The translations under genes and the position numbers were made by a program. From IMG/VR virus record IMGVR_UViG_3300031576_000220, positions 1 to 33,523 of that record: DNA of 33,523 nt; one strand, written 5' to 3'. Below the pieces are notes generated by a model. The model was given only the letters and a program-made list of their open reading frames with translations. It had not been told where the DNA came from and made no database searches. The DNA is from a virus. Below, piece after piece: positions 12,947-21,896 of the stretch; position 1 is the stretch's first letter; the number at the start of each line of letters is the position of its first letter.

Positions 12947-13642
12947 CTACCCGTGTCTCGCAAACGATTCGTTCACATATTTCTGCACGTTCCGCGCGAA
13001 GTTGGTCTGGATGACGCGCTTCGCGGTTCGATAGAACTCGAGCCGCGCGGGCAGCCGAACCGTGGGCTTGAACGCGTAGAGCAGCCGGGTGGCCTTGCCC
13101 ACGGTGCGCTGGAGGATCCCAACGCCCGGGACCTGGAAGGTGCCGAGCAGGCCCTGGCGCACGGGGCGTCCACGCGCGCCTGCCTTGCGCTTCCTTGAGC
13201 GCCCGGCCGCAGGGCGACGGAGCTGCAGGCGCCTGACGAAGAGCTGCTCCGGGACCGACTGAGTCTGGCTCGGACGGGCGCCCCCGGCGACGGGGATCGC
13301 CACGCCGCCACCCTTGACGCCCTTGCGCGATCCACCGGTCTCGAATTGCGGCAGGAGGAGCGGGCTACCAGCGAGCGCGCGACCGATCCCAATCCCGACA
13401 CGCGCCTCCCAGCGATTGCCGACGTTCGGGATGTCGAAGCCCGCGCGAAACAGCTTCACCTGCTTCATCATGAAGTCGCGCTTGCGCACGGTAAACGCGC
13501 GGGTGAGCTGGTCACGCTCCGCCGCCTGCACCTGGCGCCCGGTGTCGTTGACCGCGAGGATGCTGGCGAAGAGCATCCGCTTGTAGCCCTTGTCGAGACG
13601 GAGGAGGGCTCGCGTGGCGTTGAGGTCGACCTGGACGATCAT
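12947..13642 (-). CDS. Minor tail protein Z-like protein
   Basis: 231 residues from ATG 13642, which shares a base with the preceding stop (TGATG). Basic throughout. Features fitting prophage minor tail protein Z are an N-terminal helix with ASILAVNDTGRQVQAAERD and TVRKRDFMMKQVKL, a central FETGGSRKGVKGGGVAIPV block, and the end FKPTVRLPARLEFYRTAKRV. In lambda, gpZ acts at tail completion or head-tail joining; here it lies after the tip genes instead of between connectors, which is unusual. An Arg/Lys-rich insert at about 140-165 is extra. Identity is by pattern. Confidence 0.55.
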   Translation of the reverse strand: MIVQVDLNATRALLRLDKGYKRMLFASILAVNDTGRQVQAAERDQLTRAFTVRKRDFMMKQVKLFRAGFDIPNVGNRWEARVGIGIGRALAGSPLLLPQFETGGSRKGVKGGGVAIPVAGGARPSQTQSVPEQLFVRRLQLRRPAAGRSRKRKAGARGRPVRQGLLGTFQVPGVGILQRTVGKATRLLYAFKPTVRLPARLEFYRTAKRVIQTNFARNVQKYVNESFARHG

Positions 13643-13707
13643 CAGCCGGCCAGGCCTGCCGCGAACACGAGGGCGGCCAGCGAGGAATGCAGACGCAAGA
13701 GGCTCAT
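13642..13707 (-). CDS. 21-residue hydrophobic peptide
   Basis: ATG 13707 is preceded by GTAGGAGGACCCCG, a strong ribosome binding site. The peptide MSLLRLHSSLAALVFAAGLA plus Gly is a single short hydrophobic segment. Its TGA shares a base with the ATG of the minor tail-like gene (TGATG), so it may serve for coupled re-initiation. It could also be a tiny membrane peptide. Real translation is plausible from the binding site but unproven. Confidence 0.45.
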   Translation of the reverse strand: MSLLRLHSSLAALVFAAGLAG

Positions 13708-13916
13708 CGGGGTCCTCCTACCTGGGAGGCGTCTACGAGCTCTCCGTGCTTGAGATCGCCGCCGAACTCGGGGGCGGCCGTGCTCCCCGGTTGGAATCGA
13801 GCGCAATCAGTATACGCCCGCCGTCAAGAACCGCGGCCCACCCGCCCCCACGGTCCGGTCCACCACGCTCCGGTCCCGGCGCCGGCTGTCTAGGGGTGCA
13901 GCTGCGGGCAGGCCGC
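13708..13916. other. 209-nt gap with duplicated upstream segment
   Basis: No gene seen. Positions 13725-13778 are the second copy of the imperfect repeat at 12862-12937. On the minus strand, TTGACG is followed after only 7 nt by TATACT (13815-13810), too close to be one promoter, though either may be part of a weak one. The start of the 13707 ribosome binding site is at its left end. Confidence 0.5.
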
Positions 13917-16900
13917 CTACACCTCCACGGCCACGATCGTCGTCGCCCGACTCGTCGGTCCCAGCGCGTGCGCGACCTCGACCACGACGAAGCGCTTGCC
14001 CGTCCACTTCCCGTCAGATCCCAGGCCGGGGTAGGAGAAGTCGTCCATGTCGGGCCAGAACTCGAACACGTGGCCGCGCTCGATGTCCGGGGCCTTCGTG
14101 GTGTTGAACCTGATGATGGTGCGCGGCTTGCCCAGCAGGTCAGCCATCCGGTTCCGCAACGAGAGCGCGGCACGTGTGTCGTAGATGGCCTTGCCCTCAA
14201 TCTCCACATCGCGACGAATCCCATAACGCTCAGCGGTCTTCTTCAACGCCTGCTCGCGCACCCCCTTGGGACAGAAGAAGCACACCGAGCCGTGCGTGCT
14301 GTCGCTCCCGAGGATGTCGTTCGACCCCCACGCGCCCAGGAGCTCGCCGCAGTGGCGTGACGCAACCGCAGAGTCCTGCCCGTTCGTGCCGCTCTGGAAC
14401 AGGTAGTCGGCGATGTCCTGAAGGCTCTGAATCCAGATGGTGTCCATGAACCGGTCGTCGTGGGCGGTGAGCACCGTGGGGCTGAGCGGGACGGAGAGGT
14501 TTCCGAGAAGCTGAGAGAACCCGAGGCTGGCCCACCCGCTGGTAGCCCTCTCCACATCGACCCCTCCGGTGCCGGCGACGATGCTGCGGGTGTCTGCCAG
14601 TTTGGTGATCGTGACCCTCGCCTCGTTCGACCCCGCCCCGGGGGCGTAGTCCAGCACCCACTCGCTCGATGAGGAGAACGTGATCGGGTCGGTCCCGCTC
14701 GACGAAGCGTTATTGTTCATCGTGACTTGCGTTGCGGAGTCCACGCTCAGGATGCGGTTGCCCGAAGGGAACCCCAGCCCGTTGGCGACCATGCGCCGCG
14801 TCAGTCCGCCGGTGTCCGCCATCGTAACCACGGCCGAACCGGAGGTGCGCGTCCCGGTGCGATTGGCGGTGATCGTGTAGGTCCCCGTGAACGAGGCCGT
14901 GGTGTCCGCGCTGATGGTCAGGGTGGTGTCGGAATCGATCGAAACGATGGTGGTACCGGCCGGGATACCAGTGCCCGCGATGCTCATCCCCGCTTGGAGG
15001 CCGTGGGTTTTCATCCCGCTCGTGATGGTGACGAGACGCACGCCGGACGCATGGGTCCCCGCGACGTTGGCTCCGTAGTTCAAGACCGCCATCGCCCCGT
15101 CGGTGAGCTTCTTCATCGTGGCGTACTGTCCGGGACGCAAGCCCACGCTTCCCCCCACCCCCGCATCTCCGAAGTAGAGGGCGTCGTTGTAGTTCACTTT
15201 GATGAGCCCCCCGACGCCGACGAGGAAGTCGGTGGCCCCGATTCCAGCCGCCGTATCCATCCGTGCCTTCAGGTGCTCACAGAACCCTTGCACGGTGTAG
15301 TCGCCCGCCGTGAGGGTCGCGGCCACCACGCCGCTCGGGGCGGTCTTGAAGTCCAGCCGGTCGTTCACGCCCGAAACGACGGTCATATATTGGTCGCGCA
15401 GCCCGAAGTACTCGTAACCGGCCACGCTGCGCGTGTCGCTGAGGGCGACTTCCGACTCATAGGCCTGCCTGAAGCCATTGTGGGCGTACGCCACGCGGAT
15501 ACCGGTGACGATCGATGATGACGGCGTCTGCTCGACGACCGGCCCCAGCTCGTCCACGATGTCCCAGCGGCTGAACTTCCACGGGTACGTGACCGGCGGA
15601 CTATCCCTCCACACCACCAGCCGCCACTTGTCATCGTAGGGCGAGAGCATGGGCATGGTCATCCCACAGAGGCCCAGCGTTGCGAGGATGCTCATCATGT
15701 CGGAGGCGGTCGTGATGGGCATAGCGTATTGCAGCGCGTTGCCGCGCTCGTCGATGAGCGTGGCGCGGGCATCGGTGAAACTGCCGAACGCGCCCACCGC
15801 CGTCTCAAAGTTGGCAGCCACCTGCCCGCCATAGGTCGTGAGCAGGTAACGCAGCAGGTCCGGAAGCCGTTCGATGAGAGCAAAGGCCGTCCCGGTAAAC
15901 GTACCCGAGGCATCGTCCGCCTTGCCCTGACTGTTCAACCAGAACTTGCCGCGCATCTCCGTCACCGCAGGCTCGATCACCGGCACTCGATAGGGAGCGT
16001 ACTGCGGCCCTCGTATTGATCCAAAAACACCCAGCACGCTGAAGCTCGGCGCGTTCCCGCGTGGAATCAACCGATACGCCCCAAGATGGCGCTCGGTCAA
16101 AAGCGTCTCCTCCCGCGGCTTGTACTGAACGATCAGCCCGATGAAGTAGATGCGAGCCCACCCGGCCGGGCTTGCCGCTTGGTCGAACCTTAGGCGCAGG
16201 ACACGGTCGTTCCCCCAATCCCACAGGTTCGCGGGCCACGCTCCCGAGCCTCCGGGGTAGGGGTCAAGAGTGGAGCCGGCCTCGCCCGGGACCGTCTTGG
16301 CCGAGAGCGTGAAGCCGATGAACAACGCTGTGAGTGCGTCGTTCCAGACTTCACATTTCAGCGCCGTCAGCGGTGTGCTGCTGCGGTAACCGACCACCAT
16401 CTGCATGTTCACCGGGTCACCAAGACGGTCCAGCGACGGGAGCTTCATCACGAGGTCGCGGGCGAGGCCGTAGCCGAGCGTGTTCGCCTGATCAAGGATC
16501 GCGAATGTGTGGTCCGACGGGTTCATCGCATGCCGTGCATGAATGGCACCATTCGTGGCGACCAACACCTCCGCAGGTGCCAACCCCACCCAAGCGAAAT
16601 CAAAGTTGTCGGGCAGCTTTAGCCCCGCCTCCGTGTCCGTGTTGATGATGTTCGCGCCGCCGGCTTCCAGCAGCGCCAGCTTGTTGCCCGCGCCGATGTA
16701 CATCATCGTACCCAGCGCGCCGTCGATCAGGCTCTTGCACTGATGCCCGGCGACCAGCACGCGAGCCGCCGCGTTTACGGCCGCTCCGGCACCGCGCCCG
16801 GTGTCAACCAGCATCGCCGACGCCACACGCCGCGCGCTGCGTAGATGTTCCAACGCGTGATAGCCCGAGCCGTATCGAGTTGGCCACGGCCTGCGCAGTC

Positions 16901-17507
16901 CCGCCCCCGCGAGATTGCCCAATAGCACCCCCAGGCCCATTCCCACCGTCCCATCGGGAGCGCGTGGATAGTCCTGCACGTTCACGTGCCGCAACGTGAC
17001 CGGCCGGTTCCAGTCGGTGCGCTGGCGCAACTGGAGCGTGAGGCTGCTGCCCTCCAGCTCGACCGCGAGCACGCGGAACGGCCCGAACGCCTGCGCGTCA
17101 CCGGTACCGGTCTGCCCCTCGAACAGCCGATAGATCGTGGCCGTGGCGTTGGTGATCACGTGGCTCTGGAGCATCTTGCGCAGCGTGGTATCAAGCAGCG
17201 GGCCCACCCCTGCCGGGAGGATCACTGCCTTGTCGGCATTGACGGTCACCGAGGCCATACAGAGCGGGACCGACGTGCCGCAGAACGTGCCGGGGCACGA
17301 GATGGGCCGGAAGTCCAACACGGCGCTGGTCCACATGCGCCCCACGGCCTGCCCGGGCACCACGTTGGCCAGCGTCCCCACCTCGGCGTCCGCGAGGTAA
17401 AGCGTATCGCTCTGCGTGCCATCGTCCCGCGCGGCCGTGAGCAGCAGCAGGTGGCGCAGCGCCCCGCTCCCTTCGCGGAACTTGTCGAGGAACGCTTGCG
17501 TCGCCAT
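13917..17507 (-). CDS. Large tail tip/hub protein
   Basis: 1196 residues from ATG 17507, overlapping the preceding stop by one base. Size and place (third gene after the tape measure counting leftward) fit the tail hub or host-contact protein of siphoviruses. The N-terminal 170 residues hold VLDFRPISCPGTFCGTSVPL and VELEGSSLTLQLRQRTDW. The middle is strand-rich. Residues about 820-935 hold two related inserts: GLQAGMSIAGTGIPAGTTIV then DSDTTLTISADTTASFTGTY, and GLTRRMVANGLGFPSGNRIL then SVDSATQVTMNN. The first is a well-known phage fibre/bacterial surface repeat type. The end (FVVVEVAHALG, ATTIVAVEV) is strand-like. Mature function is inferred. Confidence 0.75.
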   Translation of the reverse strand: MATQAFLDKFREGSGALRHLLLLTAARDDGTQSDTLYLADAEVGTLANVVPGQAVGRMWTSAVLDFRPISCPGTFCGTSVPLCMASVTVNADKAVILPAGVGPLLDTTLRKMLQSHVITNATATIYRLFEGQTGTGDAQAFGPFRVLAVELEGSSLTLQLRQRTDWNRPVTLRHVNVQDYPRAPDGTVGMGLGVLLGNLAGAGLRRPWPTRYGSGYHALEHLRSARRVASAMLVDTGRGAGAAVNAAARVLVAGHQCKSLIDGALGTMMYIGAGNKLALLEAGGANIINTDTEAGLKLPDNFDFAWVGLAPAEVLVATNGAIHARHAMNPSDHTFAILDQANTLGYGLARDLVMKLPSLDRLGDPVNMQMVVGYRSSTPLTALKCEVWNDALTALFIGFTLSAKTVPGEAGSTLDPYPGGSGAWPANLWDWGNDRVLRLRFDQAASPAGWARIYFIGLIVQYKPREETLLTERHLGAYRLIPRGNAPSFSVLGVFGSIRGPQYAPYRVPVIEPAVTEMRGKFWLNSQGKADDASGTFTGTAFALIERLPDLLRYLLTTYGGQVAANFETAVGAFGSFTDARATLIDERGNALQYAMPITTASDMMSILATLGLCGMTMPMLSPYDDKWRLVVWRDSPPVTYPWKFSRWDIVDELGPVVEQTPSSSIVTGIRVAYAHNGFRQAYESEVALSDTRSVAGYEYFGLRDQYMTVVSGVNDRLDFKTAPSGVVAATLTAGDYTVQGFCEHLKARMDTAAGIGATDFLVGVGGLIKVNYNDALYFGDAGVGGSVGLRPGQYATMKKLTDGAMAVLNYGANVAGTHASGVRLVTITSGMKTHGLQAGMSIAGTGIPAGTTIVSIDSDTTLTISADTTASFTGTYTITANRTGTRTSGSAVVTMADTGGLTRRMVANGLGFPSGNRILSVDSATQVTMNNNASSSGTDPITFSSSSEWVLDYAPGAGSNEARVTITKLADTRSIVAGTGGVDVERATSGWASLGFSQLLGNLSVPLSPTVLTAHDDRFMDTIWIQSLQDIADYLFQSGTNGQDSAVASRHCGELLGAWGSNDILGSDSTHGSVCFFCPKGVREQALKKTAERYGIRRDVEIEGKAIYDTRAALSLRNRMADLLGKPRTIIRFNTTKAPDIERGHVFEFWPDMDDFSYPGLGSDGKWTGKRFVVVEVAHALGPTSRATTIVAVEV

Positions 17508-18361
17508 CAGCCCAGCTGCTCGAGGTTCAAGACGGCGTCATAGAGCCCGTCGAACCGCTGCGAGAACACCGGCCCGCTCATGACGAAGAACTGCCGCGGC
17601 ACGGCGTTCTCGTCCAAGATGATGATGGGCTCGGTTCTGCGGGCCGAGCCGAAGCTAGAGCCCAGCAGCGAGCGCTTCGCGTTGTCGATGCTGCGGAAGA
17701 CGAGCGTATAGGGCGCCCACGCGTCGCCGCGCGCGACGCCGTCCATGTGGCCACCGGCCGTGCGGCTCAGCAGTACGTTGTGGTCCTCGGCCCACGTTGC
17801 CCCACCGTCGCTCGACCAGAAGAGGCCGACATCCTGAAGCAGCCCCAGCCAGATGCTTCCGAGCGCGAACCCCTGGACGTTGTACGCGATAATGTCGAAG
17901 TCGAAATATCGCCCGCTCACCTGGGCGAACTGCAGGATGGAATCGCGCGCCTGTAGCGTGGAGAGGGTGCCAATGCTCGTGTAGGCCGTGGACGAATATC
18001 CTTGAGCCCGCGTCCGGTAGCCCAGGTTGACCGTCGTGGGTGGCACGGAGCCGGCGTGGCCGCGCAGTCCGAAGAACCCGGCCGATGATATGGACTTGTC
18101 GGCCCCGCCGGCTCCGGGTCCGTTCGCGCCGCCACTGAGATCAAGCTGCAGCTTGATAGCCGTATCCGCAGTGCCGACCTTCGTGGACCAGACCCGGTAG
18201 CGGTCGAAACTGTAGAGATTCGTCATCGGGTACTGCGGGTCCTCGTCCTTCGCGGGGGCACCGGAGTACGCGGCATCCCCGTTGATGACGATGGGGATCG
18301 TAGAGCTGGCGAGCTGGCGCACCGCCTTGTTATCCAGCACTCGCCCGTACAGCATGCCCAT
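17507..18361 (-). CDS. Tail tip-associated protein
   Basis: 284 residues from ATG 18361; start and stop overlap both neighbours by one base (TGATG-type junctions), so it is coupled between tape measure and hub. Strand-rich with AYSGAPAKDEDPQYPMTNLY near the N-terminus, a Gly-rich loop (GGANGPGAGG), and FFVMSGPVFSQRFDGLYDAV near the end. The position immediately after the tape measure is that of the distal tail protein in siphoviruses, and a carbohydrate-binding-type sandwich would fit the internal pattern. No diagnostic motif; assignment is mainly by synteny. Confidence 0.65.
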   Translation of the reverse strand: MGMLYGRVLDNKAVRQLASSTIPIVINGDAAYSGAPAKDEDPQYPMTNLYSFDRYRVWSTKVGTADTAIKLQLDLSGGANGPGAGGADKSISSAGFFGLRGHAGSVPPTTVNLGYRTRAQGYSSTAYTSIGTLSTLQARDSILQFAQVSGRYFDFDIIAYNVQGFALGSIWLGLLQDVGLFWSSDGGATWAEDHNVLLSRTAGGHMDGVARGDAWAPYTLVFRSIDNAKRSLLGSSFGSARRTEPIIILDENAVPRQFFVMSGPVFSQRFDGLYDAVLNLEQLG

Positions 18362-20253
18362 CAGTAGGCCCCTGCAATCACCACGCGGTCCTGCGCCCTA
18401 CGCAGGCCGCCGCCGGGCAGCACAAGGCTGGCGACCAGGTCGTAGGCGTCGATCGCCTGGATCACGAAGGTGTTTCCGCCGCTACCAGACGCCGACTGCA
18501 GCCCGGGCCTCGCCTGGCCACCGGACCGCAGGTCCGGCAACGGCGGAGTGAAGTTGCCGGCATCCAAGAGCGCCCGGGTCGGAAGCCCTGAGCCGATCAA
18601 GATGCCGATGATCTTGAAGGCGAGCAGGCGGGCGAGCTGGGCGAGCAGCGCGCTCACCATCGACCTGATGATGGTGACCATCGCGTCGCGGAAGGTGCCG
18701 GCGCCAGTGAGCATGCGCTGGAACACCGCGTTGAATCCCGCCTCAAGCCCACCCTGGACCGCCCGCAGACTCTCGTTGAGGATGTCGGCACTGCTACTCA
18801 CTTGGTCCACGAAGGTGCGCCAGTTATGAAGCACCTCGGCTTGGGCCTCAGCGCTCGTGGGTGCGCGGTCCGTGCCCCGGAGCTCAGGCCTATCGAAGGG
18901 CTCGGGGAACGGCGCCGGCTGATTGGTGCCGCTAACCCCCCCGGATACATCGATCCGCAGGGCCTCCTTGCGCCGCTCGCGCTCCCGGGCCTCGGCCGCA
19001 CGGATGGCCTCCTCGGCCGCGGCCTTCTCGAGACCGAACAGGTCCATCAGCTCCTTCACCCGCTCCGCATGCTTCTGTACCGCCGCGCTGGCCTTCTCGT
19101 GCGCCTGGGTCGCGGCGGCCACCACGTCGACTGCGGCGCCCTGCTCGCGGACATAGAGCGGGAGATCGTCCTGGCCGAACTCGCGCACCGTGCCGCGCAG
19201 GATCCCGAGCTGGAGCTCGAGCCTGGCGATCTCGGCCTTGAAGCGCGCGATCTGTTCGCTCGGCGTGCCCGTGATGAGCTGCGACAGCCCGCCACCCGGG
19301 TCCAGGACGCCCCGCTCACGCCGATCCTCGAGTTCCTTGGTGGCTTCGGCGATGCCGACCCGCAGCCGGCTGATATTGCCCTCGATCTTCCGCGCCTGCT
19401 GCTCGATCGCTTCATCGTTGGAGCCCGGCTTCGTGAAGGCGTCGAGCAGATCGTTGGCCGCATCGGCCGCGGCCTTCTTGATCCGGTTCATCTGACCTTC
19501 GAAGCGCCCGGCCAGGCGCTCCCAGGACTCGTCGAACTTCCGGCCGGCCTCGAGCATCTCGCCCGACATGAGCTGGCCCGTCGACTCCATCTCCTGCCGC
19601 AGTGCGGGGAAGGACCCGCCGAGGCTGTCGATCACCGCAAGCAAGTCCTTACCGCCGCGCCCGAGCAGCTCCTGAGCGACTTTGGCTCGAGCTGCGGCAT
19701 CGGTGGAGGTCTGGAAGGCGGCCGACAACTGGAGCAATGCCTGCATGGGGTCGCGCGAGGTGACCCCGAGCTTGGCGAGCAGCGGGTTCGACTCACCGAT
19801 CGCTACGTTCAGCCGGTGGAGCGCCGTCCTCGCCGTCTCCGCACCGAGCCCCTGGCGTTTGAACAACTCGCTCAGAACCTGGATATCACCGACACCGGTG
19901 CCCGTGGCGCGGGCGAGGTTGTCCAGTTCCTCGACCGTGTCGGCGAGGTGCTTGGCCGCTCCAATGGCAGCCACGCCCACGAGCCCAACGGCGGCTGCGA
20001 CGCCCCCCGCGGCCGCGGCGACGGGCCCGAACCCGGCGGCGGCACTGGCAATGCCGGAGATGCGGGAGATCGCAGCGCCGGCGGCGGGGTTGATCTGAAG
20101 CAGAGCTTCGCGGAGGGAGCCGAGTTGACGCCCCGTGGAGCCGACGGACTTGGCGCCAGCCTCGAGCTGCCTCAGCTGCCCGATCGCCTGGTTGAGCGCG
20201 GCCTGGGCTTCGTTGCGGGCCCGGATGATGACTTCGACCGGTGTCTCTGCCAT
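18361..20253 (-). CDS. Tail length tape measure protein
   Basis: 630 residues from ATG 20253. The N-terminus VEVIIRARNEAQAALNQAIG is the usual tape measure start. A Gly/Ala-rich hydrophobic stretch at about 58-108 (GIASAAAGFGPVAAAAGGVA) and another near 535-570 (SMVSALLAQLARLLAFKIIG) flank long helical parts, including a coiled-coil section around 280-420. Small for the family; by the usual scaling of about 1.5 angstroms per residue it implies a tail near 95 nm. It ends in strand-like sequence contacting the tip. It follows the two chaperone genes, as expected. Confidence 0.92.
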   Translation of the reverse strand: MAETPVEVIIRARNEAQAALNQAIGQLRQLEAGAKSVGSTGRQLGSLREALLQINPAAGAAISRISGIASAAAGFGPVAAAAGGVAAAVGLVGVAAIGAAKHLADTVEELDNLARATGTGVGDIQVLSELFKRQGLGAETARTALHRLNVAIGESNPLLAKLGVTSRDPMQALLQLSAAFQTSTDAAARAKVAQELLGRGGKDLLAVIDSLGGSFPALRQEMESTGQLMSGEMLEAGRKFDESWERLAGRFEGQMNRIKKAAADAANDLLDAFTKPGSNDEAIEQQARKIEGNISRLRVGIAEATKELEDRRERGVLDPGGGLSQLITGTPSEQIARFKAEIARLELQLGILRGTVREFGQDDLPLYVREQGAAVDVVAAATQAHEKASAAVQKHAERVKELMDLFGLEKAAAEEAIRAAEARERERRKEALRIDVSGGVSGTNQPAPFPEPFDRPELRGTDRAPTSAEAQAEVLHNWRTFVDQVSSSADILNESLRAVQGGLEAGFNAVFQRMLTGAGTFRDAMVTIIRSMVSALLAQLARLLAFKIIGILIGSGLPTRALLDAGNFTPPLPDLRSGGQARPGLQSASGSGGNTFVIQAIDAYDLVASLVLPGGGLRRAQDRVVIAGAY

Positions 20254-20257
20254 GCGT

Positions 20258-20506
20258 CTAGGCTCCCAGGTTGAGCCGCACGAGGAGTCGCAGCATATGG
20301 CCGACGCCCATCGGGCCCGGATCCCCCTGCAGATCGCGCCGGATCATGAACGCGCGGTGCTTCCGCGCGGCGGCGATGATCATGCGATCGGCATGAAGGG
20401 CTGCCGCCGGCGAGAGGGGACCGAGTCCCACCAACCTATACGGACGGCTCTCCGCCGGCATCGTCCCCAGCACCAGCAGGTCCTCCGCCAGCTCCCCCAG
20501 GCGCAT
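20258..20506 (-). CDS. Tail assembly chaperone, second reading frame (T-like)
   Basis: 82 residues from ATG 20506, entirely in +1 frame relative to the upstream chaperone with which it overlaps by 71 nt. It begins MRLGELAEDLLVLG and has a basic helical end (RKHRAFMIRRDLQGDPGPMG). It sits directly before the tape measure (4-nt gap), exactly where lambda-type phages encode the T part of a G-GT pair made by ribosomal frameshifting. The frame is closed by TAG about 11 codons before its ATG. Either a +1 (or -2) shift in the overlap or independent initiation (GGAGGAGAG lies about 13 nt upstream) would express it. Confidence 0.65.
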   Translation of the reverse strand: MRLGELAEDLLVLGTMPAESRPYRLVGLGPLSPAAALHADRMIIAAARKHRAFMIRRDLQGDPGPMGVGHMLRLLVRLNLGA

Positions 20507-20885
20507 CCCCCGCGGGCTCTCCTCCGCGAAAGGCCTCTACGGCCGCCTGGGCCGCCGCCACCCCCTCGAGCGAGAAATCCATGATGTGGCGCGCGAGCTG
20601 CTCGTGGACGGCGAACGGGAGCACGTCCCACTGGAGCCCGCCGCCGGCGTCGTCGAAGTTGAACGTGGGCTCGACGACAGCCTTCTCCGCCCACCGGCGA
20701 TAGGTCTCGCGCAGGGTGTCCTTGTCGGCCCCGTCCTTCAGCAGGTAGACCTCGAGCGCCGGGAGCCGGCGGATCGTGGCCACGCAGGGCTTCCCCTCGC
20801 GATCGACCATCCCCACGATCTCGACGTTGCGGGTCTCCTGCTGCCATTCGTCGGCCGCGGTCGCGGCGCGCGGTGTTGCGTGCAT
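20436..20885 (-). CDS. Tail assembly chaperone (G-like)
   Basis: 149 residues from ATG 20885. IRRLPALEVYLLKDGA and ETYRRWAEKAVVEPTFNFDD are typical of the small helical proteins between tail tube and tape measure that coat the tape measure during assembly. The last 35 residues are Gly/Ala/Pro-rich (GGAGGGPAGAGDDAGGEPSV), and this low-complexity tail is where the next frame overlaps. GGGGGAT and TGGGGGA runs in the overlap could promote slippage, although the required shift is not the common -1. Confidence 0.8.
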   Translation of the reverse strand: MHATPRAATAADEWQQETRNVEIVGMVDREGKPCVATIRRLPALEVYLLKDGADKDTLRETYRRWAEKAVVEPTFNFDDAGGGLQWDVLPFAVHEQLARHIMDFSLEGVAAAQAAVEAFRGGEPAGDAPGGAGGGPAGAGDDAGGEPSV

Positions 20886-20900
20886 GGGTGATCCTCCGTC

Positions 20901-21887
20901 CTAGATGGCGCTCTCGCCGTTGCGGAACCGCATGTAGAGCGAGCCGTTGGTCGTGTCGTGATAGCTCTGGATCTCGGTCTCGAGGAAGATCCGGCCATAG
21001 CCCTGGACCGGTCTCGCGGCGCGCGCCACCACCGCCTTGTCCGACTTGAGCTCGAACTCGTAGAAGTTGGCCCCGAGCGCGCCACCGCGGAAGACGAGCT
21101 GCGGCGAGGCGTTGGTGAACGCCTTCAGGTTGTCCAGCGCCGTGCGGGTCTGGAAATCCTGGGAGAACTTGTAGGTCGCCTTGACGAAGTCGCTCCGGAT
21201 GAACTCGGCCGGGTTCAGGCTCCCCAGGTAGAAGCGCTCCGTGTCGCGGGGCGTCTCGTAGCGGACCTCGAACGAGCGCACGTTGAGCCCGCTCGTCGTA
21301 ACGCCGTCGTCGATCGTGAGCGCATGATCGAACTTGATCGGCAGCACCGTGGGCGCGCTGAGCGCTGCGGTCGGGGTGATGTTGGTCTCGATGTCCTTGG
21401 CCAGGACCGCGAACTCGCCCTGAAGCATGGCGTCGACGCCCTGCCCCGCGACCGTGCGCACCGTGAAGGACTCGAAGAGCGCCCCGGCCAGCCGCTGGCA
21501 CTTGCCGACGTCGATGTCGCCCTCGATCATCTCGATCGTGAGTGAGCTGACCGCGAGCTGGGTGAGCTGGTCGTGGATGATGTGGTCCCACGAGATCGCG
21601 GACTCAACCAGGGTGGGCGTCCAGGTCACGCCGAACAGGGCCTTGAAGAGCTTCAGCATCCCCTGGAAGTTCATGCGGAACGTGAACGTGCCGCGGATCA
21701 GGCGCCCGCCCTGGAAGAGCCCGCGCCGGCCGACCGAGTTGTTGAGCGAGGGGTCCGGGATCACGCCCTGGTCCGGGGCGACGTCCATGCTGATGATCTC
21801 CAGCCGGTTGGTCGCGGCGACGGCGGTGCCCCACACCGACTCGAGACCGAACTGGACGTAGCTCTTTCTGCCTTCCCCGATCGGCAT
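20901..21887 (-). CDS. Major tail tube protein
   Basis: 328 residues from ATG 21887. The start GEGRKSYVQFGLESVWGTAV is the standard opening of phage tail tube proteins ('...G.E..WGT...AT..LE'), with a beta-rich body (RGTFTFRMNFQGMLKLFKAL, SSLTIEMIEGDIDVGKCQRL) and LNVRSFEVRYETPRDTERFY late. It polymerises into the tail tube through which DNA passes. Its size is at the upper end for the group. Downstream are the chaperones and upstream the tail terminator, the canonical order. Confidence 0.88.
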   Translation of the reverse strand: MPIGEGRKSYVQFGLESVWGTAVAATNRLEIISMDVAPDQGVIPDPSLNNSVGRRGLFQGGRLIRGTFTFRMNFQGMLKLFKALFGVTWTPTLVESAISWDHIIHDQLTQLAVSSLTIEMIEGDIDVGKCQRLAGALFESFTVRTVAGQGVDAMLQGEFAVLAKDIETNITPTAALSAPTVLPIKFDHALTIDDGVTTSGLNVRSFEVRYETPRDTERFYLGSLNPAEFIRSDFVKATYKFSQDFQTRTALDNLKAFTNASPQLVFRGGALGANFYEFELKSDKAVVARAARPVQGYGRIFLETEIQSYHDTTNGSLYMRFRNGESAI

Positions 21888-21896
21888 CTGCCCCTC

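Noticed and set aside
13810-13828. TTGACG with TATACT as a promoter
   Set aside because: The hexamers are only 7 nt apart, too close to form one sigma-70 promoter.
18802-20274. 490-codon plus-strand open frame opposite the tape measure gene
   Set aside because: Leu/Gly/Arg-rich shadow; the minus-strand tape measure is unmistakable.
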